NCBI RefSeq assembly: GCF_034119845.1
Contig: NZ_CP139420.1
Coordinates: 2,792,001 to 2,856,000, forward strand
DNA from: Flavobacterium sp. NG2
GTDB taxonomy: Bacteria > Bacteroidota > Bacteroidia > Flavobacteriales > Flavobacteriaceae
DNA: 64,000 nt
Direction: 5' to 3'
Each line of letters opens with the position of its first letter. Positions within the stretch are counted from its first letter, which is position 1. The notes beneath the pieces were generated by a model. The model saw only the letters and a list, made by a program, of their open reading frames with translations, was not told where the DNA came from and did not search any database. The translations under genes were made by a program, and so were the position numbers. This document shows positions 8,579-17,023 of the stretch, in pieces.

Positions 8579-9472
8579 ATGGAAAATCAACAAAGTAATT
8601 CAAGTCTGAAAGCAGTTATTGCAGTATTAGCAATTTTATTAGTAGGTAGCTTGGTATATATCTTTAAAATTTCGTCAGATGTAGAGACTGTAAAAACAGA
8701 ATTGAAAACTACAACTACTGAAAAAGATTCAGTAATGAAAGATTTACAAGATTTAAAAACTACTTATGATGCGGCAATAGCAGAAAACACATCAATGTCT
8801 GATGAGTTAATTAAAGAAAGAGATAAAGTTGTAAGCTTAATGTCTGATTTAAGTAGGTCAAAAGGGGATGTTTCAAAATACAAAACTCAGTATTTAGCTT
8901 TGCAAAGTAATATGAAAGCTTTGATGGCTGAAAACGAAGGTTTGAAAAAACAAAACACAAAATTAACGGTTCAACGTGATAGTACTAGAGTTGTTTTAGT
9001 TGAGGCTAAAAAAACAAACGAAGTATTAGTAAGCCAAAATGATGAATTAGCAAAAACAGTTGAAAAAGGAGCGAAATTGACGGTATTGAACTTAAAGTCA
9101 TCAGCTTATATTGTTAGAAATCCAGGTCTTTTAAGAAGTACTGAGAAGCAAGTTGAAACAGATAAAGCGTCTAGAGCTGATATGTTGAAAATTAGCTTTA
9201 CAATTGCTGAAAACCAAATCGCTAAATCAGGTGATAAGACTTATTATGTTCAAGTAATTGATAGTAAAAACAATGTATTGGGTGATAAGAAAACTCAAAA
9301 CTTTGGTGATAAATCATTGTCATACAGTTTTGCAACAACTGTTAAATACGAAAACAAAACAGTTCATGTTTCTGAAAACTTACCAGGTAAGGATTTTGCA
9401 AAAGGAACTTATTTTGTAAATGTTTTTGATAAAGATGTATTGGTTTCTAAATCAAGCTTTGATTTGAAATAA
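8579..9472 (+). CDS. membrane-anchored coiled-coil protein
   Basis: A 297-residue protein of unknown function. One membrane segment lies at about residues 10-30 (VIAVLAILLVGSLVYIF). A long coiled coil follows at about 32-165, rich in Lys, Glu and Asp. The C-terminal beta-type domain of about 130 residues contains YYVQVIDSKNNVLGD. Relatives are common in Flavobacteriaceae. It is probably anchored in the inner membrane and projects into the periplasm. A terminator follows at 9491. Confidence 0.75.
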   Translation: MENQQSNSSLKAVIAVLAILLVGSLVYIFKISSDVETVKTELKTTTTEKDSVMKDLQDLKTTYDAAIAENTSMSDELIKERDKVVSLMSDLSRSKGDVSKYKTQYLALQSNMKALMAENEGLKKQNTKLTVQRDSTRVVLVEAKKTNEVLVSQNDELAKTVEKGAKLTVLNLKSSAYIVRNPGLLRSTEKQVETDKASRADMLKISFTIAENQIAKSGDKTYYVQVIDSKNNVLGDKKTQNFGDKSLSYSFATTVKYENKTVHVSENLPGKDFAKGTYFVNVFDKDVLVSKSSFDLK

Positions 9473-9490
9473 TCAATAAACAAGATTAGT

Positions 9491-9519
9491 AAAAAAGGAG
9501 CAATTTGCTCCTTTTTTTT
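9491..9519 (+). terminator. terminator of the coiled-coil protein gene
   Basis: AAGGAGCAATTTGCTCCTTTTTTTT: a seven-base-pair stem with a short loop and a run of T, 18 bases after the stop codon at 9472. Confidence 0.9.
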
Positions 9520-9663
9520 ATGCCATTTTGTAAAAAGTATTGAGGTCTTTAAGGGCTGTTTTTTGGAGCGAAAATGTTGTTTTTAAATACGAGTCGTCCT
9601 GCGGTCTATACCTGCTATTACTGCACAAGAGTTTGCCGCATTCGACAGAGAGTCTGAGTAAAC

Positions 9664-10008
9664 TTAGTTTTTAAAAACAGTTTGACCGTCTTTAGTCAGT
9701 GTAATTTCTTGGCCTTTTCCTCTTAATTCATAGGTGTCGTTTTTGTACCAAATTCCAGAAGCTGGTTTTTGTCCTACTAGTTCAATAGTTTCCCCTTCAA
9801 AATGAAGTACAGCTATATCTTTTGTAATGTTGAATGACATTTCAAGTTTTTTACCATCTTTATCAGTAGCCGTATTGGTTACTATATTGTCAGTGTTTTT
9901 TTCAACTGTTTCTGTTATTGAATCTTCGTTTTCGGTTTTAGCTGTTTCTTTACAAGAAGTCAAGGATAGTGTTGTTAGGAGTATTGTTGTGATGAATGGT
10001 AGTCTCAT
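9664..10008 (-). CDS. MliC-like lipoprotein (putative lysozyme inhibitor)
   Basis: A 114-residue lipoprotein. The signal peptide ends in the lipobox LTSC with Cys at about residue 19. A Thr/Glu-rich linker leads to a small beta domain. KPASGIWYKNDTYELRGKGQEITL matches the SASGxRYxxxxYEhWxKGxExxL pattern of MliC/PliC, the membrane-bound inhibitors of C-type lysozyme. Inhibition of host lysozyme is therefore plausible but not proven; the Ser and Lys of the family signature are present. Confidence 0.7.
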   Translation of the reverse strand: MRLPFITTILLTTLSLTSCKETAKTENEDSITETVEKNTDNIVTNTATDKDGKKLEMSFNITKDIAVLHFEGETIELVGQKPASGIWYKNDTYELRGKGQEITLTKDGQTVFKN

Positions 10009-10233
10009 TTTTAGCTTTTTATTGATAGGATTTCGCTCTAATTGTGTAGGTGACTACAAGTTTAAACAGCGATTAATTCAAATTTAAAGCTCCTATTTAA
10101 AATTTCCAAGAATATAGGAAAAGCTTAACTTTTGTGTCAACTAGTAAATTATTCTAGATATCAGCAAAAAAGGAAACAGACTTTGGTAATCGATTCTTTT
10201 TTGGTAGTGTGAGCATATGCTCAATAAGAAGAA

Positions 10234-10364
10234 GGAAATCCAACGGATTTCAATGTTTATAGAAACGGTTATTTTATTGGTATTTGTACGACCCCGTTGG
10301 GGTCGAATATGTGGATGATTATTTTTTCTATAAACATTTGACCTTTCCAAGGTCGTTGAAATCC
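10234..10364. repeat. dispersed inverted repeat with GACCCCGTTGGGGTC core
   Basis: Left arm GGATTTCAATGTTTATAGAAA (10245-10265) is answered by TTTCTATAAACATTTG...TTGAAATCC (10325-10364). The centre holds the perfect palindrome GACCCCGTTGGGGTC (10290-10304). The right arm contains an extra small hairpin, GACCTTTCCAAGGTC. Similar elements with a CCCCGTTGGGG core are widespread in Flavobacterium spacers. The rest of 10009-10423 shows no gene. Confidence 0.75.
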
Positions 10365-10423
10365 TAATTTTATTGGTGTTTGGGGGATGATAGTTGTGTT
10401 ATAGGGGAAAATCAGGCTGTTTT

Positions 10424-10729
10424 TTAGTTCAATTTTACCCCTTGAATCATAATTGTGGATTTGATAGACTTTTCTTTTAGGTACAAGAATTTTTTTCGCT
10501 CTTCGTCATTTTTGAAATTATCGAAGTCTTCTTGAGTATTAAATTCAACAAGATGAATTTCATAAGGTTGCTCAATGTTTAGTTCAATTATAGAATCCTC
10601 AGTAGGTCTAATTCTTAAGGTAAGTCTGCCGTTGTATTTTAGTATTGTTGGAATGGCAATATTTTCAAATTGATGAAAAACTTCTTCCTGTCCTTCAATT
10701 ACGTAAATGAGTTGTGTGATGTAAATCAT
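10424..10729 (-). CDS. small DUF1330-like protein
   Basis: A 101-residue protein beginning MIYITQLIYVIEGQEEVFHQFE. The pattern fits the dimeric alpha/beta-barrel DUF1330/ABM-like group: a beta strand, a helix with QFENIAIPTILKYNGRL, a strand, then EFNTQEDFDNFKNDEERKKF. Function is unknown. It is isolated on the minus strand between a dispersed repeat and the group II intron remnant. Confidence 0.6.
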   Translation of the reverse strand: MIYITQLIYVIEGQEEVFHQFENIAIPTILKYNGRLTLRIRPTEDSIIELNIEQPYEIHLVEFNTQEDFDNFKNDEERKKFLYLKEKSIKSTIMIQGVKLN

Positions 10730-10885
10730 AATAAGAGTATTTGTATTCAGGGGAATAAGTTCTCTTTTGTTTAATATACTTTATGTTATTTCTTTGTGTG
10801 TGCCAGCGTGGGGTAAAGTTACCGCGTTGCAAACGCTACGATTTGTTTTTCAATTTAAGTAGGTACTCGTTAAAAACGAGCACCA

Positions 10886-11122
10886 GATGGGAATGATTGG
10901 AAGAAACCTGATAGAAAGAGAAAGAATCTCATACGATTAGGAATTGACCAAGACCATGCTTATGCATTTAGTCGCACTCGTAAAGGCGGTTGGGCAATTG
11001 CGCAGAGTCCTATTTTAGGTTCAACCATTACTTTGAAACGCCTAAGGCAAAAAGACTATCAATCCTTGACAGATGTTTACATCGAACTTAATCCACCGTT
11101 TTGCGAACCGCCGAGTACGTGA
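10886..11122 (+). pseudogene. C-terminal fragment of a group II intron maturase
   Basis: An open frame of 78 codons without a start. It matches the maturase-specific C-terminus of intron-encoded reverse transcriptases: W-K-K-P-x-R-x-x-NLIRLGI, then AYAFSRTRKGGWAIAQSPIL, then LRQKDYQSLTDVY. The reverse transcriptase domain is absent. Upstream DNA at 10740-10885 is not intron-like; it includes the hairpin CTCGTTAAAAACGAG. The stop codon falls inside the intron RNA domain V that follows. Confidence 0.85.
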
Positions 11123-11184
11123 CCCGTACGCTCGGTGGTGTGAGAGGCGCACTCCGTTAGTTTCTAGCGGAGCCGTCTACTCGA
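11107..11184 (+). ncRNA. group II intron domains V and VI, 3' end remnant
   Basis: Domain V (11107-11139): lower stem ACCGCCGAG / CTCGGTGGT with one G-U pair, upper stem TACG / CGTA, and the diagnostic two-base CG bulge on the 3' side. The loop is TGACC. Domain VI follows, with stem CTCCG / CGGAG (11152-11172), and the sequence ends CTACTCGAT near 11184, as group II introns do. The 5' part of the intron is missing, so splicing is not possible. Confidence 0.75.
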
Positions 11185-11823
11185 TTAGCGGGTCGTTGTT
11201 TTTTCACGTTGTAATTTTGCTTTACTTTTTCCGCATTTGATTAAGTGAAATGGGTAGTTTTCCGTCACTTCGGTTACTTCAAAAAGTCCAAACTTGTCAA
11301 ATTCTTCTTCAATACTTTGCTTGTCATAAAAGAAGATTTTAACTCCACCAAACATTTCAAAACGGTCTTTACTAATTAGTGTCCCTTGTCTATATGTTTG
11401 TGCATCCTTAGTTATAGCCGTAAAAATCATAAAACCGTCTTCGGTCAATTGGTTAAAGCAGTCTTGGATAAGTTTTGCTCTTTCATCTTTGTCTAACAAG
11501 TAAATTAAACCGTAGCAAAATATTCCATCATACAATTCTTCGTCAAAAGGAATATCTGTTACCGAACCGTGATAAATTTTCAATTCGTTTCCAAAATGAT
11601 TTTTAGCCAAATCAATTGCTGTCTGCGAAATCTCAATACCAGTAACGGTCATTTCGTTTTCAATGAAAATTTGAGCATTTCGACCGTAGCCAATTCCTGG
11701 AATAAGAACATTTTTTACATTATGTTCAACAAAAAAGTCCTTTGTCAAAACCGTAGATTTCGCAGGTTCTAAGCCCCACATTTCTTGCTTGTCCTGAAAT
11801 GCTTGTTCCCAAAATTCTGTCAT
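11185..11823 (-). CDS. class I SAM-dependent methyltransferase
   Basis: A 212-residue methyltransferase of the thiopurine/tellurite-type group. FWEQAFQDKQEMWGLEP opens the protein, VLIPGIGYGRNAQIF (about 41-55) is the SAM-binding glycine motif, and GIEIS and DGIFCYGLIYLL follow. The substrate is unknown. The last dozen codons (GKSKAKLQREKTTTR) extend past the usual end PFHLIKC. The stop codon coincides with the 3' boundary of the group II intron remnant, so the tail may have been altered by that insertion. It is downstream of the HMA-like gene by 12 bases and probably co-transcribed. Confidence 0.85.
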   Translation of the reverse strand: MTEFWEQAFQDKQEMWGLEPAKSTVLTKDFFVEHNVKNVLIPGIGYGRNAQIFIENEMTVTGIEISQTAIDLAKNHFGNELKIYHGSVTDIPFDEELYDGIFCYGLIYLLDKDERAKLIQDCFNQLTEDGFMIFTAITKDAQTYRQGTLISKDRFEMFGGVKIFFYDKQSIEEEFDKFGLFEVTEVTENYPFHLIKCGKSKAKLQREKTTTR

Positions 11824-11835
11824 AGTCTGTTTTGT

Positions 11836-12081
11836 TTATACGCAAATCTTGTCTTCCAAAATTTCAGATTTATGTCCTAATTTTTGTAAAGCAGTCAAAA
11901 TACTCTGCCTTTCAATTTTATATCCTTCAACTCTCAGGACTGTATGTCCACAAGGGTATGATTTTTCCGTTTCGTTCAGGTCGTAGTTAATTTTCAAATC
12001 AGGATTATTTGTTTTGAAATAGTCCAAAACGTGTTTTGCTTGAATTTTGGTTTCAATGTCGGTAATAAATATTTCTGTCAT
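11836..12081 (-). CDS. small HMA-like ferredoxin-fold protein
   Basis: An 81-residue protein with the beta-alpha-beta-beta-alpha-beta pattern of heavy-metal-associated domains: MTEIFITDI, AKHVLDYFK, HTVLRVEG, ILTALQKLGHKSEIL. The N-terminal metal motif CxxC is absent; single Cys residues occur in YPCGH and near the C-terminus. I chose the ATG at 12081 over one 27 codons upstream, because the extension is basic, looks non-coding and overlaps the presumed leader. It is followed after 12 bases by the methyltransferase. Confidence 0.65.
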   Translation of the reverse strand: MTEIFITDIETKIQAKHVLDYFKTNNPDLKINYDLNETEKSYPCGHTVLRVEGYKIERQSILTALQKLGHKSEILEDKICV

Positions 12082-12139
12082 TGTCTTTGTGTTTTTGTTG
12101 TTGTGTCGTTTTACAATGCCCGCTAACTTGTATATACTA

Positions 12140-12197
12140 CTGATATAGTCAGACATATACACCTATATTTGGGTAGACATGTCTGATAAACATCAGA
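12140..12197. promoter_or_regulatory. operator-like inverted repeat upstream of the HMA-like gene
   Basis: CAGACAT (12150-12156) and ATGTCTG (12179-12185) are inverted. CTGAT and ATCAG lie just outside, so the complementarity extends to about 58 bases. It lies about 70-105 bases upstream of the start of the minus-strand HMA-like/methyltransferase pair. The role as a regulator-binding site is inferred from position. Confidence 0.4.
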
Positions 12198-12343
12198 TTT
12201 TATTTTCCCCAAACATACAATATAATCCCTAAAAAATACTTACAAGTAGCATTTCAGTTATCAACATTATTCAAAGATAATTCCTTCTTTACCAAAAACC
12301 TTACGGTTAACCATAATGACATAAAATAATTCACAAAACGCCT

Positions 12344-12488
12344 AGCCCCGGTAGGAGTGAAAAGCGTAAGCAGGTTGAAAACCACTTTTTTCTGGTGGTG
12401 GCAGAGCGACCGCAGGAAGCTCCTGCCAACGCCTAGAAAAAGGGTTTGAAACCAAATACCTTGTAACGAATGACGGGAATAGCTCCTA
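12344..12488 (+). repeat. AGCCCCGATAG-type dispersed repeat, copy 1
   Basis: Opens AGCCCCGGTAGGAGTGAAAAGC and ends TAACGAATGACGGGAATAGCTCCTAA, the conserved arms of a family seen seven times in this window. The interior is unusual: two hairpins (AACCAC/GTGGTGG and a CAGGAAGCTCCTGCC block). It reaches the stop codon of the bestrophin-like gene at 12486. The remaining spacer up to 12140 is AT-rich without a gene. Confidence 0.8.
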
Positions 12489-13349
12489 AATCAATTCCTC
12501 GACATGTTTTTTGATGTTTTCGGCTATTTTTCGGGTGGGTAAATCGTTGGCATCGTGACCGAAGGGTTCTTCGATTTCTTCGGCAATTAATTCTAAACTC
12601 GCCAAAACGTAAAAGATAAAAACCACCACCGGAACGACATAGTAGCCTAGATTAAAGACGTATCCAAAAGGCAGGGTCATGACGTAGAAAAAGATAAACT
12701 TCTTCAAGAATACGCTGTAAGAATAAGGGATGGGCGTGTTTTTGATGCGTTCGCAAGCGCCACAAATATCAGTAAAAGATTGGAGTTCGCTATTGATGAT
12801 GATGAGTTGGTCACCCGTAATTTTTTGTTTTTTGTAAAGTTCGTTTACTTTTTGAAACATCATTTTGGCCACTTGGTTGGGGCGGTGCGTGTGATGATCT
12901 AGCGGATAATCAAGTTCTTCGGACAGTTGATTTCCAGTTTCTTCGTCTTTTAAATGTTTGTTGAGGATGGAGGCGTAACTCGGAATCATTTTGCGGAAAA
13001 AGGCTTTGTCTTTGTCGTCTTCCAAAATCGCATTCAGCTTCAAAGCCAGATTACGACTGTTGTTGACCAAAGCGCCCCATAATTTTCGGCCTTCCCACCA
13101 ACGGTCGTAAGCGGTATTGGTCCTGAAAACCAACAATAACGAAATCACAAATCCCAACATGCCGTGCATCATAGAGATGTTTTTGACATGGCTGTCATCA
13201 GGCAAATGCCAATATTCTATTTCGAGGTAGCCCACAGACGCTGCGTAGCCCCCAATCAAAACCATCAAGGGAAATAATTGTCGGAAGGTATCGGCTTTGT
13301 GAAAACGGAAGATGAAGGTGATCCAGTCTTTGGGGTTGTATGAAATCAT
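12486..13349 (-). CDS. bestrophin-like anion channel protein
   Basis: A 287-residue multi-pass protein of the bestrophin/UPF0187 family. These form pentameric chloride channels in the membrane. Typical elements are YNPKDWITFIFRFHKADTFRQLFP at the start, LLVFRTNTAYDRWWEGRKLWG in the first third, PIPYSYSVFL, and EEPFGHDANDLP near the end. The ATG at 13349 matches relatives; an in-frame ATG 20 codons upstream would add a hydrophobic segment without family support. A dispersed repeat follows directly. Confidence 0.88.
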   Translation of the reverse strand: MISYNPKDWITFIFRFHKADTFRQLFPLMVLIGGYAASVGYLEIEYWHLPDDSHVKNISMMHGMLGFVISLLLVFRTNTAYDRWWEGRKLWGALVNNSRNLALKLNAILEDDKDKAFFRKMIPSYASILNKHLKDEETGNQLSEELDYPLDHHTHRPNQVAKMMFQKVNELYKKQKITGDQLIIINSELQSFTDICGACERIKNTPIPYSYSVFLKKFIFFYVMTLPFGYVFNLGYYVVPVVVFIFYVLASLELIAEEIEEPFGHDANDLPTRKIAENIKKHVEELI

Positions 13350-13699
13350 GTAGTTTTTAGTACAAATATAGCGGTTTTTGAAAAGAAAGAGAGTTAACAC
13401 AAAGGTCACTGAGGAAGCAGGGAGGGCACAAAAAAAGAGTTGGTAATCTATGTGCTTAATTTTGAAACATATAAGTCATTGAAGTAAAAACAGCCAAAAA
13501 CGCAAAATTTAGAACAATTTAGATATTTTGCAATCTGTGTGGTAAATTTTTGAAACATATAAGTCATATAAGTAAATGTGAACTTTAGCTTTTAAGTGCG
13601 TTTAAGTTCAAATAAGTTTAGTTACATTTCTATCAATTAAAAAAAAAACAGCAAATATTTAGCTTAAAAACCTTTGTGCTTTTAGTGCTTCCTCAGTGA

Positions 13700-13890
13700 C
13701 CTTTGTGTTTAAAAAAGCTTACTGCACTTTGCGAAACCTTAGCACGCTTTGCTGTTAAAATAACTTTGTGTCCTCTGTGCTTCCTTAGTGACCTTTGTGT
13801 TAAAAAATCTTACTGAACTTTGCGAAACCTTAGCACGCTTTGCTGTTAAAATAACTTTGTGTCCTCCGTGTTTCCTTAGTGACCTTTGTG
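13700..13890. repeat. 91-92 bp tandem repeat upstream of the bestrophin-like gene
   Basis: Two units start CCTTTGTGTT at 13700 and 13792, and a third partial unit starts at 13883. The units differ at only a few positions and contain ACTTTGCGAAACCTTAGCACG and CCTTAGTGA. Related wording (CACAAAGGTCACTGAGG) occurs inverted at 13399-13415, so 13350-13900 is built largely of one repeat family. No gene is seen there. Confidence 0.85.
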
Positions 13891-13900
13891 TTTAAAAAAA

Positions 13901-16006
13901 CTAGCTAATATAATTCCATATATTTTTCTTCTTGGACAACTCCAAGTAAATCGACTTTATGATTTGGTTTTCGGGTTGGGTTAGGCTTACATCTGTTGAA
14001 AGGATTTTTTGTGCGTGGTAGCGGGCATGTGACAAGATTTCTTTGTCTTTCACGATATCAGCGATTTGTAAATTGAGGACCCCGCTTTGTTGGGTTCCCA
14101 TCATATCGCCAGGACCACGGAGTTTAAGGTCGACTTCGGCAATTTCAAAACCGTCGTTGGTTTGCACCATCGTTTCCATTCGGGTGCGGCTGTCTGAACT
14201 TAGTTTGTGGCTAGTCATTAGGATGCAATAACTTTGTTCGGCACCACGACCTACGCGGCCACGCAACTGGTGGAGCTGTGAGAGTCCAAAACGCTCAGCG
14301 CTTTCGATTATCATCACAGAGGCATTTGGAACGTTTACACCTACTTCAATTACAGTGGTAGCGACCATGATATTGGTTTTTCCTTCGGCAAAGCGTTTCA
14401 TCTCGGCATCTTTATCAGCGGGTTTCATTTTGCCGTGGAGGATGGAAATAGCATAATCGGGGAGAGGGAAGTCCCTTGAAATGCTTTCGTAGCCGTCCAT
14501 CAAATCTTTGAAATCCATTTTTTCGGATTCTTGAATCAATGGATATACAATGTAAATTTGGCGCCCAAGAGCGATTTCGTCCCGAATGAATTTCCAAACT
14601 TTCAAGCGGTTGCTGTCAAATCGATGCACGGTTTTTATCGGTTTACGTCCTGGAGGCAATTCATCAATGATAGAAATATCCAAATCGCCATACAAACTCA
14701 TTGCCAACGTTCTAGGGATAGGCGTAGCGGTCATTACTAAAACGTGGGGTGGAATAGCATTCTTTTTCCATAGTTTAGAACGTTGTTCCACTCCGAAACG
14801 GTGTTGCTCGTCAATTACGGCAAGACCGAGATTATGGAATTTTACTTTGTCTTCTAGTAAGGCATGTGTTCCTATCAGGATTTGTAATCTACCGTTTTCG
14901 AGTTCTTCATGTATGATTTTTCGAGTTGAAGTTTTGGTTGAGCCTGTTAGTATTTTGATATTTAAATTCAGTTTATTAGCGAGTTCTGAAAGTCCGATAA
15001 AATGCTGGTTGGCTAAGATTTCAGTTGGTGCCATCAAACAAGCTTGAAAGCCATTATCAATCGCTAATAAAATACTCATAAAAGCCACAATTGTTTTTCC
15101 TGATCCTACATCTCCTTGTAGTAAACGGTTCATTTGGGCGTTGCTGCCCATGTCGGTTCTAATTTCTTTGATCACTCTTTTTTGTGCTCCTGTGAGTTCA
15201 AAAGGCAAATGGTTTTGGTAAAAATCATTGAAAAAGTCACCCACTAAAGTAAAAGGATGTCCTTTGATTTTATGTTTTTGAATCAGATTTTTCAGGATTA
15301 ACTGAATCTGAATATAAAAGAGTTCTTCAAATTTTAAACGAAATTGGGCTTTCGCCAAAGCTTCGGCACTGGTTGGGAAATGGATATTGAACAAGGCTTC
15401 ACGCTTTGAAATTAACTTCAACTCTTGCGTGAGGTAATCGGGTAAAGTCTCTAAAAATAAGGCTTGTGTTTCTTGAAATAGTTGTTGCATCAACTTATTT
15501 ACCACCCGATTGGTAATGCCTTTGTTGGTCAGTTTTTCAGTCGATGGATATACAGGTTGCATAGCCGAACGCAAACTTTGTTGGTGTTCTGAGAGCAATT
15601 CAATTTCGGGATGCGCCATATTGAATTGGCCGCTAAAAGAAGTGCATTTTCCAAAGATGACAATCACTTCATTCAACTTTAAAGATTCCCGAATCCATTT
15701 GTGACCTTGAAACCAAACCAATTCCATTTTGCCCGTATCATCAATAAAGGTAGCAACTAATCGTTTTCGGTTTTTACCGAATTCTACTGTTTTAAGATGG
15801 ATGATTTTCCCAATGATTTGAACCTCTGCAACGGTATTTTGCAATTCGTTGATTTTGTAATAGCGGGTTCTATCGATGTATCGATTGGGGTATAAATTGA
15901 TTAAATCACTGTATTTATGAATTCCCAATTCCTTACGAAACAATTCCCCTCGATGTGGGCCAACGCCTTTAAGGTATTCGATAGGAGTAAGGAGGAGATT
16001 GTTCAT
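13901..16006 (-). CDS. recG: ATP-dependent DNA helicase RecG
   Basis: Branch-migration helicase that remodels stalled replication forks and Holliday junctions. At 701 residues it is complete. The N-terminal wedge/OB region contains YLKGVGPHR (11-19). Walker A GDVGSGKT is at 298-305, DEQH at 399-402, then TATPIPRTLA, VATTVIEVGVNVPNA and QLHQLRGRVGRG. It is monocistronic and its downstream spacer carries tandem repeats. Confidence 0.97.
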   Translation of the reverse strand: MNNLLLTPIEYLKGVGPHRGELFRKELGIHKYSDLINLYPNRYIDRTRYYKINELQNTVAEVQIIGKIIHLKTVEFGKNRKRLVATFIDDTGKMELVWFQGHKWIRESLKLNEVIVIFGKCTSFSGQFNMAHPEIELLSEHQQSLRSAMQPVYPSTEKLTNKGITNRVVNKLMQQLFQETQALFLETLPDYLTQELKLISKREALFNIHFPTSAEALAKAQFRLKFEELFYIQIQLILKNLIQKHKIKGHPFTLVGDFFNDFYQNHLPFELTGAQKRVIKEIRTDMGSNAQMNRLLQGDVGSGKTIVAFMSILLAIDNGFQACLMAPTEILANQHFIGLSELANKLNLNIKILTGSTKTSTRKIIHEELENGRLQILIGTHALLEDKVKFHNLGLAVIDEQHRFGVEQRSKLWKKNAIPPHVLVMTATPIPRTLAMSLYGDLDISIIDELPPGRKPIKTVHRFDSNRLKVWKFIRDEIALGRQIYIVYPLIQESEKMDFKDLMDGYESISRDFPLPDYAISILHGKMKPADKDAEMKRFAEGKTNIMVATTVIEVGVNVPNASVMIIESAERFGLSQLHQLRGRVGRGAEQSYCILMTSHKLSSDSRTRMETMVQTNDGFEIAEVDLKLRGPGDMMGTQQSGVLNLQIADIVKDKEILSHARYHAQKILSTDVSLTQPENQIIKSIYLELSKKKNIWNYIS

Positions 16007-16115
16007 TAGGCAGTGATAAAAACGAATTTTTAATAGTAAAGCGAAGATAGTTTTTTGTTTTTAATTTCGGAAATGCAACAACAATCTACTTCAAGGAAAA
16101 GCAAGTGTTAATTTG

Positions 16116-16216
16116 GCCACGAATTCACGAATTAAAAGGAGATGTTGTGAATATTAATTTAATCAAGTTTCGAAATCATTATAAATCAAACACTAAAAAA
16201 TTCGTGAATTCGTGGC
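16116..16216. repeat. CCACGAATTCACGAATT inverted repeat
   Basis: GGCCACGAATTCACGAATT (16115-16133) and its inverted copy AATTCGTGAATTCGTGGC (16199-16216) are separated by about 65 AT-rich bases. The RNA could fold into a long hairpin ending in a T run. It lies in the divergent spacer between recG and the DUF1697 gene and belongs to the same loose family as 22271-22507. Confidence 0.85.
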
Positions 16217-16284
16217 TTTTTAAAAACTGATAGATTTGAACTATTTGTAATTAGATAAAAATTGGGAATTCATTTTTAAACGAA

Positions 16285-16292
16285 TATCTTTG
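16285..16292 (+). promoter_or_regulatory. Bacteroidota promoter of the DUF1697 gene
   Basis: TATCTTTG fits the -7 box TAnnTTTG. A TTG at 16262-16264, 23 bases upstream, can serve as the -33 element. The gene starts 19 bases after the box. Confidence 0.55.
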
Positions 16293-16310
16293 AAAAATAA
16301 ACAGACAACA

Positions 16311-16856
16311 ATGACAACGCATCTCGCTTTACTACGTGGAATTAATGTTTCAGGTCACAATATGATGAAAATGGAGGTTTTGAAAACAACCTTGGAAGGA
16401 ATTGGATTTACGAATGTACAAACCTATATTCAATCAGGAAATGTTTTTGTCGATACGGAGGAAGAAAATGCAGCAAAGGTTGGTTTCCAAATCAAACAGG
16501 AAATCTTCAAAGTTTTTGGTCATGAAGTTCCTGTGATTGTTATCAATAAAGCGGATCTAGAAGCTTGTTTTACCAATAATCCTTTCTTAAAAGAAAAGGA
16601 TGCGGATATTAAAAAATTGTATGTGGCTTTTGTTTCGGTCGAATTAAAGCCAGAAAATATAAATGATTTGAAAATTAGTCAATTCAAACCTGATGAAGCT
16701 AGGATTGATGGTAACCGAATTTTTATTAAATATGCTGTAGGCGCAGGAAAAACACGCTTTGATCAGAAATATATTGAGAAGAAGCTAAATGTGTCGGCTA
16801 CGATTAGAAACTGGAATACGGTTACACAGTTGCTAAAAATGTATGAAGAACGGTAG
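16311..16856 (+). CDS. DUF1697 family protein
   Basis: A 181-residue protein with the family signatures HLALLRGINVSGHNMMKM at the start, YIQSGNVF in the first third, and ATIRNWNTVTQLLKM at the end. Function is unknown. The ATG at 16311 was chosen because MTTHLALLRGINV aligns with relatives, and because the upstream in-frame codons overlap the predicted -7 box. Confidence 0.88.
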   Translation: MTTHLALLRGINVSGHNMMKMEVLKTTLEGIGFTNVQTYIQSGNVFVDTEEENAAKVGFQIKQEIFKVFGHEVPVIVINKADLEACFTNNPFLKEKDADIKKLYVAFVSVELKPENINDLKISQFKPDEARIDGNRIFIKYAVGAGKTRFDQKYIEKKLNVSATIRNWNTVTQLLKMYEER

Positions 16857-16954
16857 TTTTTTTAACCACAAATTACACAAATTCAAAAAAGCATTAAATT
16901 ACACTAATTTTTAAAATAAAATTGGTGCTAGAAAAAATATCATTGTAAAGTATA

Positions 16955-16991
16955 AAAGCCTCGTTAATAAAATAGTAGCGAGGCTTTTTTT
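16955..16991. terminator. bidirectional terminator hairpin
   Basis: AAGCCTCG (16956-16963) pairs with CGAGGCTT (16979-16986), followed by a T run, and preceded by A residues, so it could work on both strands. It sits between the convergent DUF1697 and acetate transporter genes. A half copy of the ACCACAAATTACAC repeat precedes it (16862-16906). Confidence 0.8.
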
Positions 16992-17023
16992 ATGGTTTAA
17001 TAAAAGTAATAATCGTTGTAAAC

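Noticed and set aside
10141-10350. A 69-codon open frame
   Set aside because: It covers the dispersed inverted repeat at 10234-10364; the translation is an artefact of the hairpin sequence.
10740-10885. Possible insertion-sequence end or 5' part of the group II intron
   Set aside because: A small hairpin (CTCGTTAAAAACGAG) and a GC-richer patch are present, but no intron domain I motifs, transposase frame or terminal repeats could be identified.
13700-13890. Possible CRISPR array from repeated units before the bestrophin-like gene
   Set aside because: Only two units and a partial third, of about 92 bases each, with no distinct spacers and no cas genes; it is a tandem duplication.
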